Shown piece by piece: positions 52,304-60,276 of a stretch of DNA of 64,000 nt. The translations under genes and the position numbers were made by a program. Location of the stretch: contig NZ_JBBMQM010000001.1 in assembly GCF_038900055.1 (NCBI RefSeq), positions 3,100,001-3,164,000 on the forward strand, in the 5' to 3' direction. How positions within the stretch are numbered: position 1 is the stretch's first letter; the number at the start of each line of letters is the position of its first letter. Origin of the DNA: Henriciella sp. AS95. GTDB lineage: Bacteria; Pseudomonadota; Alphaproteobacteria; Caulobacterales; Hyphomonadaceae. The notes beneath the pieces were generated by a model. That model did not search any database and was not told the origin of the DNA. It saw nothing but the letters and a program-made list of their open reading frames with translations.

Positions 52304-52657
52304 CTAGCGAGCGAGTTCTTCGACGAGGTCTTCGGAAGCCACTTCACTTGGCGCCTGTTCGGCTTCGCCACGCTGCTGCAGGATACGCAGCACGCGGGCG
52401 ATATACTCCTGGGACCAGAGACCGCGCTCTTCAGCGGCTTTCCTGTCCGGCGTATAGGAATCGATTTCCTCGCGGGTGAGCACGCCTTTTTCTTCCAGCA
52501 ACCGCTCCAGCGTATCGACGCGTTGGCGCGAGACCGCCAGTTCCTGCGAAACTGACAGCGTGATGGCCAGAACGGTTTCGACGTCTTCATCCAGAAACCA
52601 GGGCCGCTTACCTGCCGCCTTGGCACCGGATTCTCGAATTGCTGCTTCAATACTCAT
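52304..52657 (-). CDS. Small helical protein of unknown function
   Basis: 117 residues, acidic and largely helical, with a probable coiled coil at about 28-60 (VLAITLSVSQELAVSRQRVD and on) followed by LTREEIDSYTPDRKAAEERG and a variable tail. I do not recognise the family. Its ATG shares one base with the methyltransferase stop (TGATG) and its stop is 2 bases before the flavoprotein start, so it is made with them and may be a subunit or adaptor of one of them. An upstream start at 52684 would overlap the methyltransferase more, so I used 52657. Confidence 0.75.
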   Translation of the reverse strand: MSIEAAIRESGAKAAGKRPWFLDEDVETVLAITLSVSQELAVSRQRVDTLERLLEEKGVLTREEIDSYTPDRKAAEERGLWSQEYIARVLRILQQRGEAEQAPSEVASEDLVEELAR

Positions 52658-53874
52658 CAGCCTCTCCCGCCGATTACGTGCCATGCCGCCTTGCGGCCAA
52701 AATCCTCGGTCTCATCGTCGGCAGCGTCGGGGAACAGCTCCTTGTCGACCACCGCCGTAACAGCGCCATGGATGATGTCCTTCCGGTCAAAACCGGCCTC
52801 GGCCATTGCCTCATCGAGATCAAGCTCGTGCATGCGGCTCCAGAATGGCTCATTGTTGTAGAAGGCATCCCAGTCCCGAAGGGTCTGCTCGAAGATCGGC
52901 ATGTCCTCAGAGTACTGAGGCTGCTCCACGTGCAGCACCACGCCGCCTGGCCGCAGGAGCCGGCGCGTTTCCTTCAGGATATTGCGCATGGACGATGAGG
53001 ACAGCTCATGCAGGAACATCGTGGTCTGGATCCAGTCAAAGCTTGCGTCCGGATAGCGCGAAAGATCCTCACCGCTTGCCTGGACGAAACGGATATTGTC
53101 CACGCCCAGTGATTTGGCGCGGGCCAGTCCATAGCGCAGCATCGGTGCACCCAGATCGACGACCGTCACCTGAGCATCGGGATAGGCCTCGGCGATTGGC
53201 AGGCTGCTATGTCCGACCGTGCCGCCAATATCCAGAATGTCCTTCGGCTTGAAGTCCGGCAGGTTATTCTTCATCCAGTTGACGACAGCCCTGCCGCCAC
53301 CATCGGTAAATTTGCCGAGCAGACCGGCCGAGGTGACGAAGTTGCCGTGGTCGTAATTGGCGCCATTGGTCACGTCGCCGGGGAAATATTCGGTGTGATA
53401 GCTGCCCGGCATGCAGTGGTGATCGACGCCGGAAACATAGCGCGGGATCGGGAGGGTCGGGTCAAGCTCGAGACGATCGTCGCCATCTGTCAGTTCAGCA
53501 GCAATCCGGGCCAGATCTTCACGCTGACGGATCGCCGTCCAACGACCGGCCTGCTGGCGCTGCTCCATCGTGGCGCGCCGGGCCGCCGACCAGAAGCGGA
53601 AAGCGAAATTGTCGAGAAGGGCCTTGCGGGCTTCCTGGCGGTTTGCGATCGGCCGTCCATTCTTCTTCTCGAATTCTGGCTCGACGCTGTTTTCATAAGC
53701 CGTCTTCACGTGCGGGACGAGCCTGGCCGACAGGTGCCGGTTCATCTGCGCGAGAAAGTTGAAGCGCTCGATCTCGTCATGGGTGGTTTTCGGGAAGACC
53801 GCATGACGACCAATGACGCGATAGTCAGGTGGGCCTTCATACTGGGGAGCGGAAGTTTCAGACGTCTGTTTCAC
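52657..53874 (-). CDS. SAM-dependent methyltransferase
   Basis: 405 residues: a helical N-terminal half (about 1-190) and a class I SAM-binding domain (about 205-350) with DILDIGGTVGHSSLPIAEAY as the glycine loop, VTVVDLGAPM as the acidic strand end and LRPGGVVLHVEQPQ as a later strand. The N-terminal half is not a dimerisation domain I recognise. It methylates or, in reverse use, could take part in demethylation of a pathway compound; acceptor unknown. First gene of its operon; operator H lies 18 bases upstream of the ATG. Confidence 0.85.
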   Translation of the reverse strand: MKQTSETSAPQYEGPPDYRVIGRHAVFPKTTHDEIERFNFLAQMNRHLSARLVPHVKTAYENSVEPEFEKKNGRPIANRQEARKALLDNFAFRFWSAARRATMEQRQQAGRWTAIRQREDLARIAAELTDGDDRLELDPTLPIPRYVSGVDHHCMPGSYHTEYFPGDVTNGANYDHGNFVTSAGLLGKFTDGGGRAVVNWMKNNLPDFKPKDILDIGGTVGHSSLPIAEAYPDAQVTVVDLGAPMLRYGLARAKSLGVDNIRFVQASGEDLSRYPDASFDWIQTTMFLHELSSSSMRNILKETRRLLRPGGVVLHVEQPQYSEDMPIFEQTLRDWDAFYNNEPFWSRMHELDLDEAMAEAGFDRKDIIHGAVTAVVDKELFPDAADDETEDFGRKAAWHVIGGRG

Positions 53875-53891
53875 GGCTAGTTTCCCTTTTT

Positions 53892-53907
53892 GGTATATGA
53901 GTATGCC
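53892..53907. promoter_or_regulatory. Operator-like inverted repeat, site H
   Basis: GGTATA-TGAG-TATGCC, 18 bases upstream of the methyltransferase start at 53874. GGTATA and TATGCC differ from perfect symmetry by one position. Confidence 0.5.
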
Positions 53908-54099
53908 ATATTGTCAGGCTCGCCGTCCTCTGGCAAGGGGGTTGCAGATAGGGATGATTACGTAGGGCCATGCTGGCAGAACCGAAGCTGGCACAGCCCA
54001 AACCAATCTGAAATAACAATATCTACGGCACTATTGGGCCTATTTGCGCGCTGAATAGACGATGCAGACGCGCCGCGGCGGCTTGCGTTAAATTGCCGC

Positions 54100-54795
54100 T
54101 CAGGCGCTGACGCGTAGCAGAAGCTCTGTCGCCAGATAGCCGGCCCGCATGGGTTCGATCACGGAAAGCCCCTCGGCCTTCAGGATTGGCCCCATACCGG
54201 CCATGCAGGTGCAGCCGAGAACCAGCACGTCAGTATCCTCATGAGACAGGACATCCCGGCACTTCGCGATGACCTGCTGCATCGGCACGTATTGGCACGC
54301 CTGCATCTGGCTGATCGCATTACCCTCTTCGCCCATGGTTTCGAGGTCCTGGTCCTGAGACATGAAATGCAGGCCGTGGCAGTCATCTGCGGTCCCGGTC
54401 GCCTGAAGCACATGCTCCAGCAGGAAACGCAACCGCGGCGGCCACAGCGAGACGATGGAAAACCCGCGGCCGAGCTGCATCGCCAGGCGAACCGACACCT
54501 CCCCGGCCCCGGTGACCGGGATCGAGACAGCATTGCGCAGTTCCGCGAGGCCATAATCTCCCATCGTATTGATGAAGACCGCATCGAAGCCGTCCTTCTC
54601 GGCGGCGATACCGGCTGCCGTATAGGCATCGACAACCTGAAGGCGCGCCTCGGGCGTGCCGGGAAAAGTCGAGTTCGGCACCTGGATAAGGACCGGCTCA
54701 AACCCTGCGCCCGCAACTTCACGGATCGGGTCAGGGACGTCAGCCTGGTCTGTATTGCCGTCGCCCGTTCCGAGGATTGCAATTCGATAGGTCAT
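54100..54795 (-). CDS. Asp/Glu/hydantoin racemase superfamily protein with one catalytic Cys
   Basis: 231-residue protein of the aspartate/glutamate/hydantoin racemase superfamily (also maleate isomerase and arylmalonate decarboxylase). The C-terminal cysteine is present, Cys195 in LVLGCTCMAGMG, but the first-half motif, usually NCFGDPGL in hydantoin racemases, reads NTMGDYGL with Thr77 in the Cys position. A two-base racemase is therefore unlikely; a one-cysteine decarboxylase or isomerase is possible. Last gene of the MDR/prpD/racemase-like operon, 24 bases after the prpD-like stop. Confidence 0.85.
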   Translation of the reverse strand: MTYRIAILGTGDGNTDQADVPDPIREVAGAGFEPVLIQVPNSTFPGTPEARLQVVDAYTAAGIAAEKDGFDAVFINTMGDYGLAELRNAVSIPVTGAGEVSVRLAMQLGRGFSIVSLWPPRLRFLLEHVLQATGTADDCHGLHFMSQDQDLETMGEEGNAISQMQACQYVPMQQVIAKCRDVLSHEDTDVLVLGCTCMAGMGPILKAEGLSVIEPMRAGYLATELLLRVSA

Positions 54796-54819
54796 GGCTG
54801 TTTCTCCGAAATTGGCCGT

Positions 54820-56187
54820 TCAGCAGCCTGCGTCGAAAATCTGCGCCAGGCTTTGATGAACGTCATCCAGGCCTTCGAAGATCGTCATGAGGGCGGCGAG
54901 CGAATCTGCTTCAGCGCCGCAGCCGCCAAATGTCATGCACGCCTGTGCCTTCTGCAGATGCTGTTGCTCCGTAAGCGGCCATTCCGGCGCCCCGAACTGC
55001 CGCATCACTTCTGTCTCGACGATCCGGCCATCATTGAGTTCGGCCCGCCCTGTCGCCGGCGCGAAAGCCGACCAGTCATCGGTGCCATCGCACTCGACCG
55101 AGATTTTTTCCGCCAGCGCCATCAAGCCCGGGTCGGACAGATTTTCGGTTGTGAAATCGGCAAGGGACACCGTTCCGCTTCGCAGGACGTTCGCCCCAAG
55201 CCAGGCAAAACACAGGCGCGCATAGTTTATGCTCATGTCCGGCACCGGACGACGCCCCACCAGTCTCTCGATAAGCGGAGGCGCCCGATAGACGAACCGC
55301 TTCAGATTGTGCTCGGAAATGCCTTCCTCGGTCATCAGGGTCTGCATGGCGACAATGGCGCCATGGGCGGCCCGCCCCGTCGGAAACGGCTTCCAGCTGA
55401 GCTCCTGTATCCGCTGGCGATCGCCAAGCCCGTCCAGAACGGGCTCCAGCTCAACATTGTCCTCGAACAGGGCAAAATATCCATATGGTCCGTCGATAGA
55501 GCCCTCAGGGGCTGGGAATCCAGCAGCGGCAAGATCAATCGCGATAATTGCCGAACGCGCAGCTCCCGCGACCTGGATCGCCAGTGTTGGCTTTCCTTCC
55601 ACGTGCGCCTGCATCGTGCCACTGGCAAAAGCGAGCGCGTGGCCGAACGCTGTCCGGGCGACATCCGGCGAAAGCTCTCGCATGCGGGCAAGCGCCGCCA
55701 CCGAACCGAAAATACCGGCGGTGGCCGGCCGGAAGAATTTCAAACTGCCTTTGACGGCAACGCCGAGCGAGGCAACGATTTCGACCCCGGCGACCACAGC
55801 TTCGAGAAACCGTTCTCCGCTGACGGGTGCGCTTCGGCCGGCTTCCGCCAGCAACGCTGCCCCAACCGTCGCCATAGGGTGGGCGACGGCCGGCTCATGG
55901 ACGCAGTCATATTCCTGACTATGCACCTGATAGGCATTGACGAAAGCCGCAGACGGCGCCGGCAAGCGCACGCCTGGACGTCCGAGGACAAGACTGGTGC
56001 CCCCTTCCCCGGACCAGCCTTGTGCAACCGTGAAGACCGTATCTGCCAGCGGCTCATTACGCCCCGCTGCACCCACAGCCAGCGTATCGTGCAAAAACGT
56101 CTTGGCCGCTGCACAGCTCTCGGCCGGCAGGTCCGCCCACGCAATCGAAAGCGCGTGCGCCACCAGGCGGTCGGCGGCATTCATCAC
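54820..56187 (-). CDS. MmgE/PrpD family protein
   Basis: 455-residue MmgE/PrpD member with VNAYQVHSQEYDCVHEPAVA, HPMATVGAALLA and SWKPFPTGRAAHGAI, the active-site stretches conserved in 2-methylcitrate dehydratase-like proteins; cis-aconitate decarboxylase is in the same family. It probably dehydrates or isomerises a tricarboxylate or an alkylated hydroxyacid. ATGA overlap with the MDR gene upstream. It is clearly distinct from the other PrpD-type gene at 11936. Confidence 0.86.
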   Translation of the reverse strand: MMNAADRLVAHALSIAWADLPAESCAAAKTFLHDTLAVGAAGRNEPLADTVFTVAQGWSGEGGTSLVLGRPGVRLPAPSAAFVNAYQVHSQEYDCVHEPAVAHPMATVGAALLAEAGRSAPVSGERFLEAVVAGVEIVASLGVAVKGSLKFFRPATAGIFGSVAALARMRELSPDVARTAFGHALAFASGTMQAHVEGKPTLAIQVAGAARSAIIAIDLAAAGFPAPEGSIDGPYGYFALFEDNVELEPVLDGLGDRQRIQELSWKPFPTGRAAHGAIVAMQTLMTEEGISEHNLKRFVYRAPPLIERLVGRRPVPDMSINYARLCFAWLGANVLRSGTVSLADFTTENLSDPGLMALAEKISVECDGTDDWSAFAPATGRAELNDGRIVETEVMRQFGAPEWPLTEQQHLQKAQACMTFGGCGAEADSLAALMTIFEGLDDVHQSLAQIFDAGC

Positions 56188-57197
56188 AGCTGGACGAGCA
56201 CCTTGCCCATATGGCTTGCCTTGTCGAGATAGGCATAAGCCTCTGGCGCCTCATCAAAGCTGAAGACCCGGTCGACCAGCGGTTGGATCTGGTTGTCCGC
56301 GACAGCCTGGACGAGATCGCACAGCATGTCCCGGCTGCCAGCCGCAATGCCGTGAAGTCCGAGATTTTTGCCGATGATCGTTCCGAAATTCGGAAGGCCT
56401 TCGGTCGCTGCCCCGGCAAGGGCGCCGATAATCACGATACGCCCCAACGGCGCGGCCGCCTTGATCGATTCCGTCAGCGTTGCCTGACCGGCCGTATCGA
56501 TCACGATGTCCGCACCGCCGCCAAGCGCGTCGAAGGCTGCGGGACCCCATTCCGGGGTCTTGCGATAATTGACCGTCGCATCGGCACCAAGCTTACGCAC
56601 GGCATCCAGTTTTTCGTCACTGGACGAGGTCACACAGACACGCGCACCATTCATCTTCGCAATCTGCAGGGCCGCGATTGAAACGCCGCCAGTACCGAGC
56701 GTGAGGACGCGATCACCAGCCTTTATCTTGCCGATTTCGACGAGCGCGTTCCAGGCCGTCAGAGCAGCCGCCGGCAGCGTCGCCGCTTGCTTGTCATCCA
56801 GCGTATCGGGCACCTTTACCAGCGCCTCGGCCGGCACCGAAACGTATTCGGCAAGCCAGCCATTTTGGGTCACACCAAGGTCACGGGCAAAGACGCCTGG
56901 AAAGAAGGGACCACGGGTCCAGGACACAAAGTGCGGCGCGATCACGCGGTCGCCTTCGGCAAAACCGCTCACACCTTCGCCGCAAGTGACGACTTCGCCG
57001 ATCCCTTCCGAGGTGGGGATGCAGGATTCGTCACGCTTCGGACCATATTCACCGCAGACGATGCGTACGTCGCGATGGTTCAGGCAGACGAGCTTCACTT
57101 TAACGATAACCGTGCCCGGCCCCGCTTCGGGATCTGGCACTTCCACGGCTTTCAGGGATGAAAGGCCCGTTTGCGATCCGATCTGATATGCTTTCAC
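56184..57197 (-). CDS. MDR-family zinc-binding-type dehydrogenase/reductase
   Basis: 337-residue MDR protein. The GroES-like domain has VCLNHRDVRIVCGEYGP, where the usual catalytic Cys-x-x-D is CLNHRD, and the nucleotide turn is LTLGTGGVSIAALQIAKMNG at about 165-184. Closest in appearance to NAD(P)-dependent zinc-type alcohol dehydrogenases that have lost the structural zinc lobe. First gene of the MDR/prpD/racemase-like operon. Operator I lies 69 bases upstream of the ATG at 57197. Confidence 0.84.
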   Translation of the reverse strand: MKAYQIGSQTGLSSLKAVEVPDPEAGPGTVIVKVKLVCLNHRDVRIVCGEYGPKRDESCIPTSEGIGEVVTCGEGVSGFAEGDRVIAPHFVSWTRGPFFPGVFARDLGVTQNGWLAEYVSVPAEALVKVPDTLDDKQAATLPAAALTAWNALVEIGKIKAGDRVLTLGTGGVSIAALQIAKMNGARVCVTSSSDEKLDAVRKLGADATVNYRKTPEWGPAAFDALGGGADIVIDTAGQATLTESIKAAAPLGRIVIIGALAGAATEGLPNFGTIIGKNLGLHGIAAGSRDMLCDLVQAVADNQIQPLVDRVFSFDEAPEAYAYLDKASHMGKVLVQL

Positions 57198-57265
57198 TGA
57201 ATTCCCCGTTTCATTGCCAATAATCGAAGGAGCCGCCAGACATCATGCCGCCAGCGGCTCCATTT

Positions 57266-57281
57266 GTATTACGACTATAAC
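57266..57281. promoter_or_regulatory. Operator-like inverted repeat, site I
   Basis: GTATTA-CGAC-TATAAC, 69 bases upstream of the MDR start at 57197, between it and the end of the GntR gene. Confidence 0.5.
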
Positions 57282-57369
57282 AATAAAACGAGGATGTCAC
57301 GACGGCCACAGCAAATTTTGTGGCTCAACGTCGCAAAGAACAGAATCCGGGCTCCTGAAAGCTCAGCTA

Positions 57370-58152
57370 TCAGACATCGAGAGCAGACCCGTGAAGGTCG
57401 ATTCGGATATTGAATTTGTCCGCGCGGTAATTCGCAATGGTGACAAGGAACGGACGGTCCTTCTTGTCATAGACAGTACGGCCGATCCGCAGAAGTGCAG
57501 CGCGCGGTTCCAGATCGAGCGCTTCGGCAAGACGGGTATCGGCCAGCGTCGCCCCGATCGTCTGCTCAGCGCGCTCTGCCTTATAGCCCGAATTTTCAAG
57601 CAGGCGGAGAATCGGCATCTTCGCCAGGGCGATGGAGGTCACCTGTTCAGACAGTTCAGCGGGCACGTAACTCACCACGTGGCCGAGCGGCATACCGTCA
57701 AGACAGCGCACGCGGATCGCCCGGATAACGGACTCGCCCTTCGGAATCTTCAAGGCACTTGCGATCCCTGGCGTCGGCGCCTCTTTCGCAATTTCCATCA
57801 CGTTTACCGTGGTGCCGTCGCCAAGCGCCATGAGAGAATCGAGCGCCTGATGGATATCACCTTCGATCGGCTTGGCCGGAGACTTGAAGATCACCCGCGT
57901 CCCGAGCCGCCGGCGTCGTTCGACAAAATTGTTCTGTGCAAGTTCGTTCAGAACGCGGCGCGCCGTAATTCGAGATACGCCGAAAAGCTCTGTCATCTCC
58001 TGCTCAGTCGCCAGGATCGTTCCATACGGTCGCTGACCACTCAGAATCTCATCTCGGATCTGGAGATAAATCTGGTGATAGAGAGGGATAGGCGCGTCGC
58101 GATCCAGAGCTGTCTTCCCTTCCGTGGTTTCGTCTATGCTGTCGTCTAACAA
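57370..58152 (-). CDS. GntR family transcriptional regulator with UTRA domain
   Basis: 260-residue HutC-subfamily regulator. The winged helix-turn-helix is at about 22-92 (LYHQIYLQIRDEILSGQRPYG, VSRITARRVLNELAQ, wing ERRRRLGTRVIF), and the UTRA ligand domain covers about 105-255. TTG start at 58152 preceded by GGAGG. It lies at the right end of the catabolic locus; a copy of the shared 16-bp operator (site J) precedes its own gene, which is typical of autoregulation, and no other free regulator of the locus is present apart from the GntR at 13384. I infer that it represses, or is induced to release, the operons carrying sites A-J. Confidence 0.9.
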   Translation of the reverse strand: MLDDSIDETTEGKTALDRDAPIPLYHQIYLQIRDEILSGQRPYGTILATEQEMTELFGVSRITARRVLNELAQNNFVERRRRLGTRVIFKSPAKPIEGDIHQALDSLMALGDGTTVNVMEIAKEAPTPGIASALKIPKGESVIRAIRVRCLDGMPLGHVVSYVPAELSEQVTSIALAKMPILRLLENSGYKAERAEQTIGATLADTRLAEALDLEPRAALLRIGRTVYDKKDRPFLVTIANYRADKFNIRIDLHGSALDV

Positions 58153-58272
58153 GTGCTCTTTTCCTCCCCCGTCACTTCAAAGCTATACTTAATGCGGCCT
58201 AACCACAAATAGCTTAAAATTATAGCTTTTATCACCCGCGAAGCCTCGCCCCGCCACTCAGAACAGGTGATA

Positions 58273-58288
58273 GTAATACACATATCAT
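58273..58288. promoter_or_regulatory. Operator-like inverted repeat, site J
   Basis: GTAATA-CACA-TATCAT, 121 bases upstream of the GntR start, sharing 13 of 16 positions with site A. It lacks the final C of the motif. Probable autoregulatory site. Confidence 0.42.
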
Positions 58289-58388
58289 GAATACATAAAG
58301 AATCTACCGACACGGCCGTCGGCCTTACGATTAGCACCAGAGCGATCACGTAGGGATTGTCAGCAGAACCGGTCGATTAAGCCGGTAA

Positions 58389-58667
58389 GCCGCCCCGGCC
58401 AATGTTCCAAAATCCGTTACGCAATGGCGGTGGCATCTGGATGAGGTCTCCGTGGAGGTCAATGGGGAGGCCCATTATCTGTGGCGGGCTGTCGATCACG
58501 AGGCCGAAATCCTTGAGAGCTACGTCTCGAAAACACGAGATAAATCAGCGGCTCTTCTGTTCCTGAAGAAAGCGATGAAAGATATCGGGAATATCGACCG
58601 CCACCAGGTCTTCAAATCAAAACGCGACACCGCTTTCATTGAATGGCGAAAGTTTCTTGCTGAATAG
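58389..58667 (+). pseudogene. IS6-family transposase remnant (central and C-terminal parts)
   Basis: The frame after the TAA at 58386-58388 contains RWHLDEVSVEVNGEAHYLWR, then AVDHEAEILESYVSKTRDKS, the first two catalytic aspartates of the DDE domain of the IS6 group whose members read RWHLDE(M/V)YVK and YLWRAVDHEGEVLE. After KKAMKDIG it jumps to DRHQVFKSKRDTAFIEWRKF, which corresponds to the family's last residues, so the third catalytic Glu region is deleted. The N-terminus is missing. An ATG-started 71-residue open frame exists at 58452 but is only part of the remnant. Confidence 0.75.
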
Positions 58668-58685
58668 GTCAGGGCGCGCCTGCCA

Positions 58686-58722
58686 TTGCTGGAGACAGGC
58701 TCGGGTTAGACTGACAGCTTCC
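58686..58722 (+). mobile_element. IS6 remnant 3' end, matching the left-flank remnant
   Basis: TTGCTGGAGACAGGCTCGG and the following bases match 3899-3935 at 29 of 37 positions, in the same orientation. It follows the transposase remnant by 18 bases and is probably the 3' non-coding end of the element. No clear terminal inverted repeat or target duplication was found at either end. Confidence 0.55.
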
Positions 58723-58845
58723 TCCCGGGACATTCGTAACGACTTTTAAGGGCGCAAGATGTGAATGAATTGATGCGTTATTTGCACCACAAATGAGCGC
58801 TGCCGGCTGCTAGTCTGTTTTGGGCAAAAGTGACTCTGGAGCCGC

Positions 58846-60276
58846 ATGACAGCGCCAAGAACTCTCTATGACAAGCTGGTCGACAGCCATACGGTCCGTA
58901 CGATCGATGCGGCGAGCGGCGAGGTCCTACTTTACGTCGATCGCACGGTACTCAACGAGTATACGAGCCCGCAGGCCTTCACTGCTCTGCGGGAGGCGGA
59001 TCGGCAGGTGTTTCGGCCCGGCTCCGCCCTCGGCGTCATCGACCATGTGAACTCGACACAGCCGCCTGACAAGACCTCACCTGAGGCCCAGTCTGCCGAC
59101 ATTCAGATGTCTTACTTCGTGCGCAACTGCCGTGATTTTGGCATTGAACTCTTCGATCTGTTCCACACCCGGCAAGGCATCGAGCATGTCGTGATGCCGG
59201 AGCTGGGCCTTGTGCTGCCGGGACTGGTTATCGCAGCCGGCGACAGTCACACCACGACTTATGGGGCCTTTGGAGCGCTCGGCTTCGGCATCGGAACGTC
59301 CGATATCGAACATTTCCTCGCCACACAGACTCTGCTCTATCGCCGCCTCAAGACGATGGAAGTCGCAATTAGCGGGACGCTTCCTATCGGAGTGACGGCG
59401 AAAGATATCGTGATGGCGGTCATCCACGAGATCGGCGCTGATGGGGCGCAGGGTCATGCGGTCGAGTTCACAGGGTCTGCGATCGAAACCTTGTCCATCG
59501 AAGGGCGGATGACGATCTGCAATATGGCTGTGGAATGCGGGGCGCGAGGTGCTCTGGTCGCGCCCGACCAGAAAGTCTTCGACTATCTCGCCGGACGGCC
59601 CAGGGCGCCGAAGAATGATGATCTTGCGTTGGCGCACACTTATTGGAAGACGCTGAAGTCCGCCCCTGATGCGAGGTTTGACAAGCGCATTGAACTCAAC
59701 GCGCCGAAGATACAGCCCATGGTCTCCTGGGGCACGAGCCCAGATCAGGCGCTTCCAATAGATGGCACGATACCCGACCCGGCGCTTGAGCCGACGCCGT
59801 CTCGACGCCGCGATGCTGAAAGAGCACTCGAATATATGGGGCTCACGCCCGGCTCGAGAATGACTGACATTGCGATCGACCACGCCTTTATCGGCTCCTG
59901 TACAAATGCCCGCATCGAGGATTTGCGCGCCGCAGCTGCCATTCTCGACGGGCGCAAGGTGGCGGCTGGTGTCAAGGCGATCATCGTTCCGGGCTCTCGC
60001 GATGTAAAACGCGAGGCCGAGGCTGAAGGTCTCGACCAGGTTTTTCTCTCGGCGGGCTTCGAATGGCGCCAGTCTGGCTGTTCGATGTGCCTGGCAATGA
60101 ATGATGATGTGATCCCGGCCGGCGGGCGCTGTGCCTCAAGTACCAACCGCAATTTTGAAGGCCGTCAGGGTGCCGGCGCGCGGACGCATCTTATGAGCCC
60201 TGCCATGGTTGCTGCCGCAGCAGTGGCCGGCCATCTCTGCGACGTCCGTGACTTCGAGGTTTCCCATGCGTCCTGA
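58846..60276 (+). CDS. Aconitase-family hydratase, large subunit (LeuC/DmdA type)
   Basis: 476-residue 4Fe-4S hydro-lyase subunit, the third in the window. Cluster cysteines: Cys352 in GSCTNARIEDL, Cys412 and Cys415 in SGCSMC. The active-site segment is AGDSHTTTYGAFGALGFGIG. It looks closer to true 3-isopropylmalate dehydratases (TLYDKLVDSHTV start) than the other two, but no leuA or leuB is adjacent in view. Its small subunit overlaps by 11 bases. It lies outside the IS6-bounded segment and no copy of either operator was found upstream. Confidence 0.88.
   Translation: MTAPRTLYDKLVDSHTVRTIDAASGEVLLYVDRTVLNEYTSPQAFTALREADRQVFRPGSALGVIDHVNSTQPPDKTSPEAQSADIQMSYFVRNCRDFGIELFDLFHTRQGIEHVVMPELGLVLPGLVIAAGDSHTTTYGAFGALGFGIGTSDIEHFLATQTLLYRRLKTMEVAISGTLPIGVTAKDIVMAVIHEIGADGAQGHAVEFTGSAIETLSIEGRMTICNMAVECGARGALVAPDQKVFDYLAGRPRAPKNDDLALAHTYWKTLKSAPDARFDKRIELNAPKIQPMVSWGTSPDQALPIDGTIPDPALEPTPSRRRDAERALEYMGLTPGSRMTDIAIDHAFIGSCTNARIEDLRAAAAILDGRKVAAGVKAIIVPGSRDVKREAEAEGLDQVFLSAGFEWRQSGCSMCLAMNDDVIPAGGRCASSTNRNFEGRQGAGARTHLMSPAMVAAAAVAGHLCDVRDFEVSHAS

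Noticed and set aside
54010..54028. AATAACAATATCTACGG, a partial match to the first operator
   Set aside because: Only one arm fits, the 4-base spacing does not, and it is downstream of the racemase-like stop rather than near a start.
54241..56232. 663-residue open frame on the plus strand
   Set aside because: It lies antisense to the prpD-like and racemase-like genes, which have full family signatures and operon-type overlaps; it has no domain I recognise and no ribosome site. A shadow of high-GC coding sequence.
58452..58667. 71-residue gene reading MEVNGEAHYLWRAVD
   Set aside because: It is part of an IS6 transposase remnant that continues in frame upstream of this ATG and lacks the third catalytic residue; recorded as a pseudogene instead.
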